A stretch of DNA of 64,000 bases, from the NCBI GenBank assembly GCA_011391125.1, contig JAABRE010000009.1, positions 1 through 64,000 on the forward strand, read 5' to 3'. The stretch comes from Synechococcales cyanobacterium S06. Lineage in GTDB: Bacteria; Cyanobacteriota; Cyanobacteriia; Cyanobacteriales; JAABRE01. Both the position numbers and the translations under genes were made by a program. The stretch's first letter is position 1. Every line of letters starts with the position of its first letter. Shown here piece after piece: positions 17,879-28,758 of the stretch. The notes beneath the pieces are model-generated. The model ran no database searches. It was not told the DNA's origin and saw only the letters and a program-made list of their open reading frames with translations.

Positions 17879-19888
17879 ATGGGAAAAGTCATTGGGATTG
17901 ACCTAGGAACAACTAATAGTTGTGTGGCTATTTTAGAAGGTGGAAAACCTGTCGTCGTACCGAATTCCGAAGGCAATCGCACCACTCCAAGTATCGTTGC
18001 TTTTGGTAAAGGGAATGAACGTTTAGTCGGTCAATTGGCTAAACGTCAGGCGATTACCAATGCCGAAAAAACCGTTTATAGTATTAAAAGATTTATCGGC
18101 CGTCGTTGGGATGAAACCGAGCTCGAAAGATCTAGAGTCACCTATAAATGTGTCAAAGGTAGGGATGACACCGTGGATGTCAAAATTGGTAATCGTGGTT
18201 ACACACCCCAAGAAATCTCCGCCATGACGCTACAAAAATTAAAAGCAGATGCGGAAAGCTTTGTTGGTGAAAAAATAACACAAGCTGTGATCACAGTTCC
18301 AGCTTACTTTACTGATGCACAAAGACAAGCGACTCAAGATGCAGGAACCATCGCTGGTTTAGAAGTATTACGCATTATAAATGAACCAACGGCCGCTGCT
18401 TTGGCCTATGGTTTAGATAAACAAGATAAAGAAGAATTCGTCTTAATTTTTGACCTCGGAGGTGGAACTTTTGACGTTTCCATTTTACAGTTAGGAGGCG
18501 GTGTCTTTGAAGTTAAAGCCACGGCCGGTAATAATCATCTCGGAGGCGATGATTTTGATACCAGAATTATGTCTTGGTTGATGGACAAGTTTAAACAACA
18601 ATATGGCATTGATCTTTGGGCAGATAAAATGGCGGTTCAAAGGTTACGGGAAGCGTCAGAAAAAGCGAAAATAGAACTTTCTAGCACTTTAAATACTCCC
18701 ATTAATTTACCTTTTATTACGGCCGATGAAACCGGTCCTAAACATATTGAAACGGAAATTTCTAGGGCGCAGTTTGAAGAGTTAGCTAAGGATTTAATTG
18801 AAAATACCATAAATCCTGTCACCCAAGCCCTTAAAGATGCGGATTTAAAAGCAAATCAAATTGATCATATTATTTTAGTTGGTGGCTCAACCCGAATTCC
18901 CGCCGTACAACAAGGGATTAAAAAGTTTTTTGGCAATAAAGAAGCGGAAAAATCCGTTAATCCCGATGAAGCCGTAGCTTTAGGAGCTGCTATACAGGGA
19001 GGAGTTTTATCGGGACAAGTTAACGATGTTTTATTATTAGATGTTATTCCCTTATCTTTAGGAATTGAAACCGTCGGCGAAGTATTTACTAAGATTATTG
19101 AACGCAATACCACGATACCTACCAGTAAATCTCAAACCTTTTCCACGGCCACCGATGGCCAAACTTCGGTGGAAGTCCATGTCTTGCAAGGAGAAAGAGC
19201 CATGGCCAGAGATAATAAGAGTTTAGGTAAATTTTTGATGACTGGTATTCCGCCGGCACGTCGAGGTTTACCCCAAATTGAGGTTAGTTTTGAAATAGAT
19301 GTTAATGGTATTTTAAAGGTTGATGCTAAGGATCAAGGAACAGGGAAAGCCCAAAGTATTGTGATTAGTAATACCGGTGGTTTAAGTGCCGCCGAAGTAG
19401 AGAAAATGCGCCAACAAGCCTCGGATTTTGCGGAACAAGATTTATTGCGCTTGCAAAAAGTCGATCTCAAAAATCAGGCTGAAGCTTTGTTTTATAGTTA
19501 TCAGACGACTTTGGAAGAAAATAGGGAGTTAGTTACTGACAGGTTAAAATTACAAATAGAGAACAAGAAAAAACAGTTAGAAATTGCCTTGATGGATCCT
19601 CGCATGGATTTGGATCAATTAAAATCCTTATTAGAAAGCTTCCGGGAAACACTTTTAAGCATTGGTTCAAATGTTTATCAACCTTCGGCAAAAAACAAGC
19701 AGCGTTCTGCGGAACAATTATTTAATAATCAAATTATCAGTGGCAAAGGTACAATTACTCAACAAGTGATGGGAGCAGGAACTAATCTTGACTTAGGAGA
19801 GATGAATATAGATGAGCTTGACTATACTGGGGACGATGAAATCATCGAGGAAACGGTGATTACAGGAGATTATGAGTCCATTGACTAA
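17879..19888 (+). CDS. dnaK: Chaperone protein DnaK (Hsp70)
   Basis: This 669-residue Hsp70 has [12 protein letters not shown] at its start, the phosphate-2 motif [14 protein letters not shown], the adenosine motif [11 protein letters not shown] and the linker [13 protein letters not shown]. The substrate-binding domain and helical lid follow, with an acidic tail. It folds and disaggregates proteins with GrpE and DnaJ encoded beside it. Cyanobacteria often have several dnaK genes; this one, next to grpE and dnaJ, is probably the main stress-related copy. Length and start are normal. Confidence 0.97.
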   Translation: MGKVIGIDLGTTNSCVAILEGGKPVVVPNSEGNRTTPSIVAFGKGNERLVGQLAKRQAITNAEKTVYSIKRFIGRRWDETELERSRVTYKCVKGRDDTVDVKIGNRGYTPQEISAMTLQKLKADAESFVGEKITQAVITVPAYFTDAQRQATQDAGTIAGLEVLRIINEPTAAALAYGLDKQDKEEFVLIFDLGGGTFDVSILQLGGGVFEVKATAGNNHLGGDDFDTRIMSWLMDKFKQQYGIDLWADKMAVQRLREASEKAKIELSSTLNTPINLPFITADETGPKHIETEISRAQFEELAKDLIENTINPVTQALKDADLKANQIDHIILVGGSTRIPAVQQGIKKFFGNKEAEKSVNPDEAVALGAAIQGGVLSGQVNDVLLLDVIPLSLGIETVGEVFTKIIERNTTIPTSKSQTFSTATDGQTSVEVHVLQGERAMARDNKSLGKFLMTGIPPARRGLPQIEVSFEIDVNGILKVDAKDQGTGKAQSIVISNTGGLSAAEVEKMRQQASDFAEQDLLRLQKVDLKNQAEALFYSYQTTLEENRELVTDRLKLQIENKKKQLEIALMDPRMDLDQLKSLLESFRETLLSIGSNVYQPSAKNKQRSAEQLFNNQIISGKGTITQQVMGAGTNLDLGEMNIDELDYTGDDEIIEETVITGDYESID

Positions 19889-19980
19889 AATAATTGACAA
19901 GAAATTGTTAATTGTTTTTGCTATTCTGTAATTTGTAAGTGTTCGAAAAATTTATAGGTAATTTATCAGAGTAAGAATTT

Positions 19981-21114
19981 ATGGCAGGTGACTATTATGA
20001 AATGCTCGGTGTTTCCAGAAATGCTGATAAAGATGAGCTCAAAAAAGCCTATCGTCGTTTAGCTAGGAAATATCATCCCGATGTTAACCAAGAACAAGGA
20101 GCCGAAGAACGTTTTAAAGAAATAAACCGAGCTTATGAGGTGTTGTCTGAACCAGAAACTAGAGCGAGATATGATCGCTTTGGTGAAGCAGGAGTATCCG
20201 GAGCTGGTGCTGGTTATCAGGACTTCAGCGATGTCGGTGGTTTTGCTGATATTTTTGAAAGCATTTTTAGCGGTTTTGGTGGTGGTGGTGTCGGTGGTCA
20301 AACTGCTGGACGTAGAAGAACCGGGCCAGTTCGAGGCGATGATCTGCGTTTAGACCTAAAATTAGATTTTCGCGAAGCAATTTTTGGTGGTGACAAGGAA
20401 ATTAGAATTCCCCATTTAGAAAACTGTCAAGTTTGTGATGGTAGTGGAGCTAAACCTGGTACTGGTAAAAGCACTTGTGCGACTTGTAGTGGTAGTGGTC
20501 AAGTTCGTCGTGCCACCCGTACGCCTTTTGGTAGTTTTGCTCAAGTTTCCGCTTGTCCCACCTGTAATGGCGAAGGGCAAATAATTGAGCAAAAATGCGA
20601 ATCCTGTGGCGGTGCTGGTCGAAAACAGGAAACTAAAAAGCTGAAAATTACCATACCGGCTGGGGTTGATAATGGTACTCGTTTAAGGGTATCTCGCGAG
20701 GGAGACGCCGGAGCACGAGGTGGTTCTCCGGGGGATTTGTATGTTTATCTGTTTGTGGAAGCAGATCAGGAATTTTATCGCGAAGGGATTAATATTCAGT
20801 CTGAGATTACCATCAGTTACCTACAAGCTATTTTAGGCTGTAGTTTAAAGGTTAATACTGTCGATGGTAAGGAGGAGTTAATTATTCCTGCTGGCCTACA
20901 ACCGAATACGGTTTTAACTTTGGAAAATAAGGGAGTACCAAAATTAGGTAATCCTGTTAGTCGCGGTGATCATTTGATTACCGTTAAGGTGGAAATTCCC
21001 ACTAAACTTAGTGGTAAAGAGCGGGAATTGTTGGAGGAATTGGCGAAAATTAAGGGTGATAGTACGGGAAAAGGCGGTTTAGAGGGGTTTTTAGGGGGAT
21101 TTTTTCATAAATGA
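19981..21114 (+). CDS. dnaJ: Chaperone protein DnaJ (type I Hsp40)
   Basis: This 377-residue protein has all type I parts: a J domain (about 1-70, HPD in KYHPDVN), a Gly/Phe-rich linker (about 75-115), four CxxCxGxG zinc modules ([32 protein letters not shown]) and the C-terminal substrate domains. It delivers clients to DnaK and stimulates its ATPase. The stop overlaps the start of the following tusA-like gene (ATGA), showing translational coupling. Confidence 0.97.
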   Translation: MAGDYYEMLGVSRNADKDELKKAYRRLARKYHPDVNQEQGAEERFKEINRAYEVLSEPETRARYDRFGEAGVSGAGAGYQDFSDVGGFADIFESIFSGFGGGGVGGQTAGRRRTGPVRGDDLRLDLKLDFREAIFGGDKEIRIPHLENCQVCDGSGAKPGTGKSTCATCSGSGQVRRATRTPFGSFAQVSACPTCNGEGQIIEQKCESCGGAGRKQETKKLKITIPAGVDNGTRLRVSREGDAGARGGSPGDLYVYLFVEADQEFYREGINIQSEITISYLQAILGCSLKVNTVDGKEELIIPAGLQPNTVLTLENKGVPKLGNPVSRGDHLITVKVEIPTKLSGKERELLEELAKIKGDSTGKGGLEGFLGGFFHK

Positions 21115-21344
21115 GTCACACTCAACCCGATTTTCAATTAGATTTGCGGGGAGTTCCCTGTCCTCTCAATTTCGTTCGTACTAAACTTAAATTGGAGCAA
21201 ATGTCAGTGGGACAATTGTTGGAAGTTTGGTTAGATCCCGGTGAACCCATGGACAATGTCCCCGATAGTTTAGTCATTGAAGGTTATACCGTTGAAGAAA
21301 TTCACAGGCAGTCCGACTTTTTTGTCATGAAGGTGAGACGGTGA
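21111..21344 (+). CDS. TusA-family sulfurtransferase-like protein
   Basis: This 77-residue protein has the TusA/SirA signature [20 protein letters not shown], with the CPxP-type motif present as CPLN (the second Pro replaced by Asn), followed by the alpha/beta fold ending FFVMKVRR. The family relays persulfide sulfur through the Cys. It overlaps dnaJ by 4 bases and rsgA by 4 bases, so the three are translated from one mRNA. The exact sulfur acceptor is unknown. Confidence 0.9.
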   Translation: MSHTQPDFQLDLRGVPCPLNFVRTKLKLEQMSVGQLLEVWLDPGEPMDNVPDSLVIEGYTVEEIHRQSDFFVMKVRR

Positions 21345-22390
21345 CCAATATTACTCCTGAAACTGGTAAATTGCTTGGTACGGTGGTCGCTGTACAAGCC
21401 AATTTTTATCGCGTTCGTCTGTCTCCTGCTTTCCCTCCCGTCTGTCTCCTTTGTACTCGTCGCTCCCGTCTCAAAAAAATTGGCCAAAAAGTAATGGTGG
21501 GAGATTTGGTTTTGGTGGAAGAGGTTGATTTTGTTGATCAAAGTGGGGCGATCGCCGAAGTATTCCCTCGCCAAACGGAGTTAACTCGGCCTCCGGTGGC
21601 CAATGCTGACCAAATTTTGCTAGTTTTTGCGGTGGAAGACCCTCCCCTAGAACCTTGGCAATTAAGCAGGTTTTTAGTCAAGGCCCAAAGTACGGAGTTA
21701 AATCTCTGTCTCTGTTTAAATAAAACCGATTTAATCACGGAGGAAACCCGCTTAAAATGGCAGGATTCCCTCGAAAAATGGGGCTATAAGCCGTTTTTTG
21801 TCAGTGTTGACACGGGGGATGGAATTGCAGCTTTGAGCGACTATTTAAGCGGTAAAATCACCATTGTAGCTGGTCCTTCGGGGGTGGGTAAGTCCAGTTT
21901 AATTAATACTTTAATCCCTGATCTACATTTAAGGGTTGCTGCTGTTTCCGGCAAGTTGCACCGTGGTCGTCACACTACCCGTCATGTGGAGTTATTTGAG
22001 TTACCCGGTGGTGGTTTGTTGGCGGATAGTCCAGGGTTTAATCAACCAGATTTGGATCTTGATCCGGTTAATTTGGCTTTTTGTTTTCCTGAAATTCGGG
22101 CTAAATTGACTCAGGGAAGTTGTAAGTTTAATGATTGTTTCCATCGCGATGAACCTGATTGTGTTGTCAGGGGAGATTGGGAACGGTATGAATTTTATTT
22201 GACTTTTTTGGCGGAGGCGATCGCCCGTGAAGCAGCGTTGCATAAAACACCGGATCAGGAAGCGAGTTTAAAAATAATGGTAAAAAATGATGGTAAAAAG
22301 CAGTTTGAACCTCGTTTAGAAAGCAAGAAATATCGCCGATCTTCTCGTCGTGAAAAACACCAAAATTTATCGAATTTGTATGATAATTAG
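21341..22390 (+). CDS. rsgA: Ribosome small-subunit-dependent GTPase RsgA
   Basis: This 349-residue circularly permuted GTPase matures the 30S subunit. An OB fold (about 1-75) is followed by the permuted G domain with G4 NKTDL before G1 GPSGVGKSSL and G3 DSPGF, then a zinc region with CKFNDCFHRDEPDC. The C-terminal 50 residues are basic. It begins with GTG overlapping the tusA-like stop. Heptamer repeats follow. Confidence 0.95.
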   Translation: MTNITPETGKLLGTVVAVQANFYRVRLSPAFPPVCLLCTRRSRLKKIGQKVMVGDLVLVEEVDFVDQSGAIAEVFPRQTELTRPPVANADQILLVFAVEDPPLEPWQLSRFLVKAQSTELNLCLCLNKTDLITEETRLKWQDSLEKWGYKPFFVSVDTGDGIAALSDYLSGKITIVAGPSGVGKSSLINTLIPDLHLRVAAVSGKLHRGRHTTRHVELFELPGGGLLADSPGFNQPDLDLDPVNLAFCFPEIRAKLTQGSCKFNDCFHRDEPDCVVRGDWERYEFYLTFLAEAIAREAALHKTPDQEASLKIMVKNDGKKQFEPRLESKKYRRSSRREKHQNLSNLYDN

Positions 22391-22447
22391 ATAATAAGTA
22401 AGAGGTAATAAGTAATAGGTAATAGGTAATAGGTTAAGAGGTTAAGA
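22388..22447. repeat. AGGTAAT heptamer tract downstream of rsgA
   Basis: Units such as AGGTAATAGGTAAT repeat imperfectly. The same unit appears inside the element that breaks the PIN gene (30292-30400). Confidence 0.65.
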
Positions 22448-22641
22448 GGTAAGAAAAGTGAGATATTTTTTTATCAATAACCTCAAATTGTAACCTTGTC
22501 AAGTATAAATAATATATTTGAGTCAATCCACCTAAAAATCAGATTTCTAAATAAATGCTTAATTGCCTAATTTTAATCCTTAAAAAAATCTTAAAATTAA
22601 GGCAAAAAACTTAAAAGTAATTAATAATAAAAGTGTCCAAA

Positions 22642-22755
22642 ATGAGTAAAAAAATCTTAATTTTAGCCGGAAATTTTGTTGAAGACTATGAAATCATTGT
22701 CCCCTTTGTCGGGGTAAGTCTTGTTACCTACCCAAAAAATCCGATTTCAGCTTAG
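22642..22755 (+). pseudogene. N-terminal remnant of a DJ-1/PfpI-family gene
   Basis: A 37-codon frame begins MSKKILILAGNFVEDYE and continues IIVPF, closely resembling the start of cyanobacterial DJ-1/PfpI (class I glutamine amidotransferase-like) proteins of about 200 residues. After residue 22 the resemblance stops and the frame ends 15 codons later. No further part of the gene is visible before the convergent DUF1815 gene. It is therefore read as a deletion remnant, although expression of a short peptide cannot be excluded. Confidence 0.7.
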
Positions 22756-22855
22756 GAAATCCGATTTTAAATTGATTTATCGTTATAAAGTGATGTAGAT
22801 AACAAGAAAAAATAGAATTTAATTGAGAATAACTAAAATTGTGATCGAAAGCTAA

Positions 22856-23224
22856 TTAAGGAGCGAGGGCAATAGTTTGTAGTTCTTGTAAATTATTTGG
22901 GGTTTCTTTTGAAGAATTTGGCATATCATATTTGATTACATCTGCCAATTCTTGTAGTTGACTAATAGCTTCGGCTCCTTCTAATTTCATTAATTCTCGT
23001 TCATCTCGCATTTCTGTCCAAGTTATGCCATAATCTGACACCAAAAAGCGAATCAGGTGATTACCACCAAAACTGACCATAAAAGAAGCACTGTGGAGTT
23101 CATTACCACAGGTATAGCAGGAAGCTACATAACCTCTTTTTTCTAGGACAATGGCTAAGGCTTGAAGATTCATTACCAAGTCTTGAACAAAATCACGATG
23201 TTGTTCGGCAAGTCGTTTAAACAA
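22856..23224 (-). CDS. DUF1815 family protein
   Basis: This 122-residue protein matches the cyanobacteria-specific DUF1815 family, with FVQDLVMNLQALA, SCYTCGNELHSASFMVSFG and FLVSDYGITWTEMRD. Two cysteines form a CYTC motif. The function is unknown. The C-terminal tail after IKYDMPNS is variable. It stands alone, convergent with the DJ-1 remnant and divergent from pgl. Confidence 0.9.
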   Translation of the reverse strand: MFKRLAEQHRDFVQDLVMNLQALAIVLEKRGYVASCYTCGNELHSASFMVSFGGNHLIRFLVSDYGITWTEMRDERELMKLEGAEAISQLQELADVIKYDMPNSSKETPNNLQELQTIALAP

Positions 23225-23479
23225 AATATTCCTCCAACCAACAATAAATAAACATAAGTAGATCTGTTTTAATATTTTTTTAAGATTTACCCGCTTTACT
23301 TTTTACCATAATCGAGTCTAAAAAATATCTCTATTTATAATAATGCCCTTTTTTGGCGATAAGTTTCATTTTTGCATTAGTTCTTAATATTTGACATAAA
23401 CTAAAATAAAAATGTTCCCAAAAGGATTAACTATCCTAAAATTAGTTTACCAAATTTAAGTGAGACAAGATTAAAAACC

Positions 23480-24202
23480 ATGGCTAAAGACATCGAAATC
23501 CTTGGCGATAAAACCGCTTTAATTGAACGAGGATTAGGGTTAGTGGAACAAAAAATTGCATCAGCGATTCAAGAAAGAGGACAATGTACCATTGCTTTAG
23601 CTGGTGGTAGTACCCCAAAACCTTTGTATGAAGCATTAGCGCACAAATCTTTACCTTGGGAGAAAATTCATGTGTTTTGGGGAGATGAACGTTATGTGGC
23701 TCCGACACATCCTGATAGTAACGAGAAAATGGCGAGGGAAGCTTGGTTAAATAAGGTGAATATTCCGGCTAGTAATATTCATGCTATGCCAACGGGGGCA
23801 GGAAATCCAGCCGTTGATGCGAAAAAACATGAGCAAGAATTACGGTCATTTTTCTCGGTTAAAGAGGGAGAAATTCCGATTTTTGATGTGATTTTGTTGG
23901 GAATCGGTGATGATGGTCATACTGCTTCGCTTTTTCCCCAGACTGAAGCTTTAAAAGTCAGGGATTGTTTAGTTACCGTGGGTAATAAAGATAGTGAACC
24001 CCGTCTTACTTTTACTGTACCTTTAATTAATCATGCTCGTTGTGTGATCTTTTTGGTAGCTGGCGAAAATAAACAACCGGCCTTAGGGCAAATTTTCGCT
24101 GAGATTGCTGACGAATATCAATATCCTGCTCGTCTGATTCAACCCCAAGGCGATCTTTACTGGCTTTTAGATAACACTGCCGGTGCTAAAATTAATTATT
24201 AA
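23480..24202 (+). CDS. pgl: 6-phosphogluconolactonase
   Basis: This 240-residue enzyme hydrolyses 6-phosphogluconolactone in the oxidative pentose phosphate pathway, which supplies NADPH at night in cyanobacteria. Signatures are IALAGGSTPKPLYEAL, VFWGDERYV and ILLGIGDDGHTASLFP. Length is normal and the ATG start is clear. The zinc-ribbon FHA gene follows after a heptamer tract. Confidence 0.95.
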   Translation: MAKDIEILGDKTALIERGLGLVEQKIASAIQERGQCTIALAGGSTPKPLYEALAHKSLPWEKIHVFWGDERYVAPTHPDSNEKMAREAWLNKVNIPASNIHAMPTGAGNPAVDAKKHEQELRSFFSVKEGEIPIFDVILLGIGDDGHTASLFPQTEALKVRDCLVTVGNKDSEPRLTFTVPLINHARCVIFLVAGENKQPALGQIFAEIADEYQYPARLIQPQGDLYWLLDNTAGAKINY

Positions 24203-24213
24203 TTGTCAGTCAT

Positions 24214-24256
24214 CAGTTTTCTGTTGTCAACTATCAACTATCAACTATCAACTATT
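24214..24256. repeat. TATCAAC heptamer tract before the FHA gene
   Basis: Several TATCAAC units run right up to the ATG of the FHA gene at 24257. They occupy the place of the ribosome-binding site. Confidence 0.7.
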
Positions 24257-24877
24257 ATGATTGTTTGTCAGAATTGCCAGCACCAAAATCCTGATGGTGC
24301 AGTGAACTGCGAAGCTTGTTATACTGATTTACCTAGTCTGACAACTTGTCCTCATTGTGGAGTTTCAATTCTCAGTAATGCTGTTTTTTGTGGTAGTTGT
24401 GGTAAGAGTTTGCAACCTTTAGAAGTCGAGTTATCTGCCAATAATGCTCTTGAAATTGGTCAATCTGAACCTATTTCTGTAATTAATGAGGTAACTCCTC
24501 TTCTCGTTGACCCGATCGCCACGGCCACGGTTTTACAAACGAGCAAAACAGCTAAATTAGTTCATGTTCAAACTAATACGATTATGGAGATTCCGAATAG
24601 TATATCTATCATTAATATTGGTAAAGCTAATCCTCAATTGCCTCCTGACATCGATGTTTCAGGTTTCCCGAATTCGGAAATTGTTTCTAGGGTTCATGCT
24701 AGATTAGTAGTGGAGAATAATGAATTTTATCTGGAAGATTTAGGTAGTTCTAATGGTACTTATATTAACCATTTACCTTTATTAAAAGGCGATCGCCATC
24801 AGTTAAAAATAGGTGATCAAATTAGTTTAGGAAAGGAAGATAAGGTAACATTTATATTTCAATTAGTCTCAGGATAA
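24257..24877 (+). CDS. Double zinc-ribbon/FHA domain protein
   Basis: This 206-residue protein starts with two zinc-ribbon-like CxxC pairs (CQNCQHQNPDGAVNCEAC, then CPHCG and CGSCG) and ends with a forkhead-associated domain containing SRVHARL and LEDLGSSNGTYIN. FHA domains bind phosphothreonine peptides, so it is probably a reader of Ser/Thr kinase signalling; two such kinases are encoded further on. I choose ATG 24257 over a TTG at 24203, because the extra residues would be translated heptamer repeats. Confidence 0.88.
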   Translation: MIVCQNCQHQNPDGAVNCEACYTDLPSLTTCPHCGVSILSNAVFCGSCGKSLQPLEVELSANNALEIGQSEPISVINEVTPLLVDPIATATVLQTSKTAKLVHVQTNTIMEIPNSISIINIGKANPQLPPDIDVSGFPNSEIVSRVHARLVVENNEFYLEDLGSSNGTYINHLPLLKGDRHQLKIGDQISLGKEDKVTFIFQLVSG

Positions 24878-24924
24878 TTCATTAGTTATCACGACAAAAA
24901 TTCAGTAGTTATTATTTTTTGATT

Positions 24925-25749
24925 ATGATTGAACATTCTGCTATTGTTTCAGTTGATTGGCTTAATTCTAATCTTAATGACCCAAATTTAGTGATTATTG
25001 ACTGTCGTTTTCAGTTAAATAATTCGCAATTTGGCTATCAAGAATACGTAAAAAGTCATATTCCGGGAGCTTTTTATCTCCATTTAGATGAGGATTTGTC
25101 CTCTCCCGTCCAAAAACACGGAGGTCGTCATCCTTTACCCAATTTTGACCTTTTTGCCGCTAAAATGGCTAATTTGGGCATTAAACGCGGGGAAACAAGG
25201 GTTATTGTCTATGATAGCTCCCGTTTTGCCTTTGCTTCCCGTTTATGGTGGTTATTGCGTTATTGTGGCCATAAGCAAGTTGCCTTATTAGATGGGGGTT
25301 GGCAAGCTTGGCAAGCAAATAATTACCCGGTTACTCAAGAAATTCCCTCGGAAAAATCCGGTCATTTTGTACCCGAAATGCAAACGGATTGGGTGGTGGA
25401 AATCGAAAATGTTAAGAAAAGAAAAGATTTGGCCAAGGTAATTTTACTGGATTCCAGGGAAGGCGATCGCTATCGTGGGGAAAGAGAACCCATTGATCCA
25501 ATTGCTGGACATATTCCGGGAGCAGTTAATTCCTGTTGGTTAGATGTCACAAATGAGCAAGGATACCTACGATCTTTAAAGGAATTAGAAACAATTTGGT
25601 CATCTTATTCAGAAACAGATGAACTAATCGTTTATTGTGGATCAGGGGTGACAGCTTGTGTTAATCTATTTTCCTTAGACTTAATCGGTAGAAAACCACC
25701 GTTATTATATCCAGGAGGCTGGAGTGATTGGTGTTCTTATTTAATTTAA
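24925..25749 (+). CDS. Two-domain rhodanese sulfurtransferase
   Basis: This 274-residue thiosulfate or 3-mercaptopyruvate sulfurtransferase has an inactive N-terminal rhodanese domain (about 1-145, with VIVYDSSRFAFASRLWW) and a catalytic C-terminal domain with the active-site loop YCGSGVTACVNL. The CGSGVT loop is typical for mercaptopyruvate-type enzymes (SseA). It follows the FHA gene by about 50 bases and could be co-transcribed with it. ATG at 24925 is preferred to a TTG two codons earlier. Confidence 0.9.
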   Translation: MIEHSAIVSVDWLNSNLNDPNLVIIDCRFQLNNSQFGYQEYVKSHIPGAFYLHLDEDLSSPVQKHGGRHPLPNFDLFAAKMANLGIKRGETRVIVYDSSRFAFASRLWWLLRYCGHKQVALLDGGWQAWQANNYPVTQEIPSEKSGHFVPEMQTDWVVEIENVKKRKDLAKVILLDSREGDRYRGEREPIDPIAGHIPGAVNSCWLDVTNEQGYLRSLKELETIWSSYSETDELIVYCGSGVTACVNLFSLDLIGRKPPLLYPGGWSDWCSYLI

Positions 25750-26491
25750 TGATTCTAAGCGATATTGGTTAACTTGTGGGGTACAATTAGTTAAACATAC
25801 CTTTATATATTTCAGCATAAGTATATGTATTACTTTAACCAAAGTGTAGTGAAATGGGCATCTTCTTATTTATATTTGTCTATTAATCTATGACAAATGT
25901 AAGGTTTTTTACGGCTAAAATTCTAACTAATTAAGCTCAATATAGTCTCTTTTTTTTGAGATATTCTTGTTTACTGGGATTATTTATTTTAAAACTAATT
26001 TAAAATTTACAACCGGAGGAATTTATTAATTTTTTACTTTTATTTTTCAGATTTTATCACCGATTTAAACTTTTTAAAAAGCTTCTTTTACAAAAATTTA
26101 TTAAGCTTAATACTGGTATTTTTAAGTTAAAAGAGTATCTAGTTTAAATCAGCAAAATTAAGATAATCTAACGCTTTTATCAAAGCTAAAAGTTCATCAC
26201 TAATCTGGTAGTTAAAACACAGATTATAGTCGTGATCAATTTATCAAAATTAATTACTAATTAATAATAAAAAATCTGATAACTAATGGTTAGAATAAAG
26301 TTCCCTTGGTAATTTAATATTAATCCCTCTAAACTTTTGGAGTGTCAATTAAAGTTGACTAGATTAGTTTAAGAAACTGAGCCGATTTTTTCGGTCTAAT
26401 TTTAATCACAAATTTGCTCATCTAAAAACAAGGTGAGTAATCTCTCAAACAACGTAAATAAATACAATCAAAATATTAGGTGCTATATTCT
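25750..26491. other. Long AT-rich intergenic region
   Basis: Over 700 bases separate the rhodanese and NYN genes. No family A element, long ORF or RNA gene is recognised. A 33-codon frame on the minus strand (26240-26139) ends with an amphipathic stretch DELLALIKALDYL. It has no ATG start and may be a remnant or chance. Confidence 0.4.
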
Positions 26492-27019
26492 ATGAGTTTT
26501 AAAAGAGACCGTCTTTCGATTTTTGTGGACGGAAATAATATGTTTTATGCACAACAAAAAAACGGCTGGTTTTTTGATCCCCGTCGGGTTTTAACCTATT
26601 TTACCAGTGATCCTTCCGTAAGTTTAATTAATGCTTTTTGGTACACTGGTTTAAAGGATTCCCAAGATCAACGAGGTTTTCGTGATGCTTTAATTAGTTT
26701 AGGTTATACAGTCAGAACGAAAATTCTTAAGGAATATTACGACGATTCTTCGGGTCGTTATTCCCAAAAAGCTAATTTAGATATAGAAATTGTGGTCGAT
26801 ATGTTTAATACGGTTGACCAATATGATCGGGTCATTTTATTTAGTGGTGATGGCGATTTTGAACGTGCGATCGAATTATTACGTTCAAAAAATACCCATA
26901 TTACGGTGGTTTCCACGGAGGGAATGATCGCGCGAGAGTTGAGAAATGCAACGGATCGTTATATTGACTTAAATGATATTCGCGATCAAATTGAGAAAAA
27001 TGATAACTCTTTTGAGTGA
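26492..27019 (+). CDS. NYN-domain (LabA/DUF88-like) protein
   Basis: This 175-residue protein has the PIN-like NYN fold, with LSIFVDGNNMFYAQ at the N-terminus and VILFSGDGDFERAIELL carrying the conserved acidic residues of the putative metal site. NYN proteins are RNase-like, and the cyanobacterial relative LabA influences circadian output; whether this one is an orthologue is unknown. ATG at 26492 is preferred over a GTG four codons upstream. leuA follows 53 bases downstream on the same strand. Confidence 0.85.
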   Translation: MSFKRDRLSIFVDGNNMFYAQQKNGWFFDPRRVLTYFTSDPSVSLINAFWYTGLKDSQDQRGFRDALISLGYTVRTKILKEYYDDSSGRYSQKANLDIEIVVDMFNTVDQYDRVILFSGDGDFERAIELLRSKNTHITVVSTEGMIARELRNATDRYIDLNDIRDQIEKNDNSFE

Positions 27020-27072
27020 GTTTTTTAAAATTTAGTTTATCGTAGAAAATAACAGGAAAATTTAAGAAATTT

Positions 27073-28680
27073 ATGAGCACTAATCAAGACCGAATTATAA
27101 TTTTTGATACCACTCTCCGGGATGGCGAACAATCCCCCGGTGCTACTTTAAATGTAGATGAAAAAATTACGATCGCCCGCCAATTAGCTCGACTTGGGGT
27201 AGATGTCATCGAAGCTGGTTTTCCCCGTGCAAGTTCTGGAGATTTTGAAGCTGTACAAAAGGTAGCTGAAATAGTCGGAGTTGAAGACGGCCCGATTATT
27301 TGTGGTTTGGCCCGGGCAAATTTTGACGATATTAAAATCGCAGGAGAAGCGTTAAAACCCGCAGCAAAAGGTCGTATTCATACTTTTATCGCAACTTCTG
27401 ATATTCATTTGGAATATAAACTCAAAAAATCCCGCTCGGAAGTTTTGGCCATTATACCCGAAATGGTCGCTTATGCCAAGTCTTTTGTGGACGATGTGGA
27501 ATTTTCCCCCGAAGATGCCGGCCGAAGCGATCCTGAATTTCTCTATCAAGTTTTAGAAGCGGCGATCTCCGCTGGTGCAACTACGGTCAATATTCCTGAC
27601 ACGGTGGGTTATACAACACCGGCTGAATTTGGCGGTTTAATACGTGGGATCAAGGAAAACGTGCCTAATATTGACCAAGCCATTATTTCTGTCCATGGGC
27701 ACAATGACCTCGGTTTGGCTGTTGCTAATTTCCTCGAAGCTGTCAAATATGGCGCACGGCAGTTGGAATGTACCATCAATGGAATTGGCGAAAGAGCCGG
27801 CAATGCGGCACTGGAAGAATTGGTCATGGGACTCCATGTCCGTCGTCAATATTTTAATCCCTTCCTCGGCCGAGCTCCCGAATCCACTGAACCCCTTACT
27901 AATATTATCACTCAGGAGATTTACAAAACCTCCCGTTTGGTTTCGACTTTAACTGGGATGATGGTTCAACCGAATAAGGCGATCGTCGGAAGTAACGCAT
28001 TTGCCCATGAATCTGGCATCCACCAAGACGGTGTCCTCAAACATAAGTTGACCTACGAAATCATGGACGCAGAATCCATTGGTCTCACTACCAACTTGAT
28101 TGTTTTGGGCAAGCATTCGGGGCGCAATGCTTTTAGAACTCGTTTAACGGAGTTGGGTTTTGACCTCTCGGAAACCGACCTCAATAAGGCCTTTTTGCGT
28201 TTTAAAGACCTGGCCGACAAGAAGAAGGAAATTAGCGATTGGGATTTGGAAGCAATTGTTAAGGACGAAATTCAACAACCGCCGGAATTGTTCCGTTTAG
28301 AGACAGTTCAAGTTTCCTGTGGTGACAATTCCAAACCAACTGCCACCGTGGTGTTGACTACTCCTGACGGTGAAGAATTAACCGATGCCGCCGTGGGTAC
28401 TGGTCCCGTGGATGCTGTTTATAAAGCCATTAATCGCGTGGTCAATGTTCCCAATGAGTTGATTGAATTTTCTGTGAAATCCGTCACGGCCGGTATTGAT
28501 GCGATCGGCGAAGTGACCATTCGCTTATCTCACGAGGGCAAAATTTACTCTGGCCATGCTGCCAATACTGACATCATTGTAGCCTCGGCCCGCGCTTATG
28601 TGAGCGCTTTAAATCGCCTTTATGCCGTGATTGGTCATCGAAAAACCGAAGAAGGGCGATCGTCTGTGGTTGTTGGTTAA
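27073..28680 (+). CDS. leuA: 2-isopropylmalate synthase
   Basis: This 535-residue enzyme joins acetyl-CoA and 2-oxoisovalerate in the first committed step of leucine synthesis. The catalytic TIM-barrel has [16 protein letters not shown], the metal-binding [13 protein letters not shown] and [13 protein letters not shown], then [11 protein letters not shown]-terminal regulatory domain (about 395-520) implies leucine feedback inhibition. Length is normal for the long LeuA form. A hairpin follows 11 bases after the stop. Confidence 0.97.
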   Translation: MSTNQDRIIIFDTTLRDGEQSPGATLNVDEKITIARQLARLGVDVIEAGFPRASSGDFEAVQKVAEIVGVEDGPIICGLARANFDDIKIAGEALKPAAKGRIHTFIATSDIHLEYKLKKSRSEVLAIIPEMVAYAKSFVDDVEFSPEDAGRSDPEFLYQVLEAAISAGATTVNIPDTVGYTTPAEFGGLIRGIKENVPNIDQAIISVHGHNDLGLAVANFLEAVKYGARQLECTINGIGERAGNAALEELVMGLHVRRQYFNPFLGRAPESTEPLTNIITQEIYKTSRLVSTLTGMMVQPNKAIVGSNAFAHESGIHQDGVLKHKLTYEIMDAESIGLTTNLIVLGKHSGRNAFRTRLTELGFDLSETDLNKAFLRFKDLADKKKEISDWDLEAIVKDEIQQPPELFRLETVQVSCGDNSKPTATVVLTTPDGEELTDAAVGTGPVDAVYKAINRVVNVPNELIEFSVKSVTAGIDAIGEVTIRLSHEGKIYSGHAANTDIIVASARAYVSALNRLYAVIGHRKTEEGRSSVVVG

Positions 28681-28690
28681 GTTATTCAAA

Positions 28691-28707
28691 GCAGGCAAAA
28701 TGCCTGC
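28691..28707 (+). terminator. Hairpin downstream of leuA
   Basis: GCAGGCA and TGCCTGC form seven pairs around AAA. Only a weak T tract follows, so termination may be partial. Confidence 0.6.
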
Positions 28708-28758
28708 CTTGTCCAGCTTGACAAAATGTCGATTATACCCATATAGAATAAAAAAACT

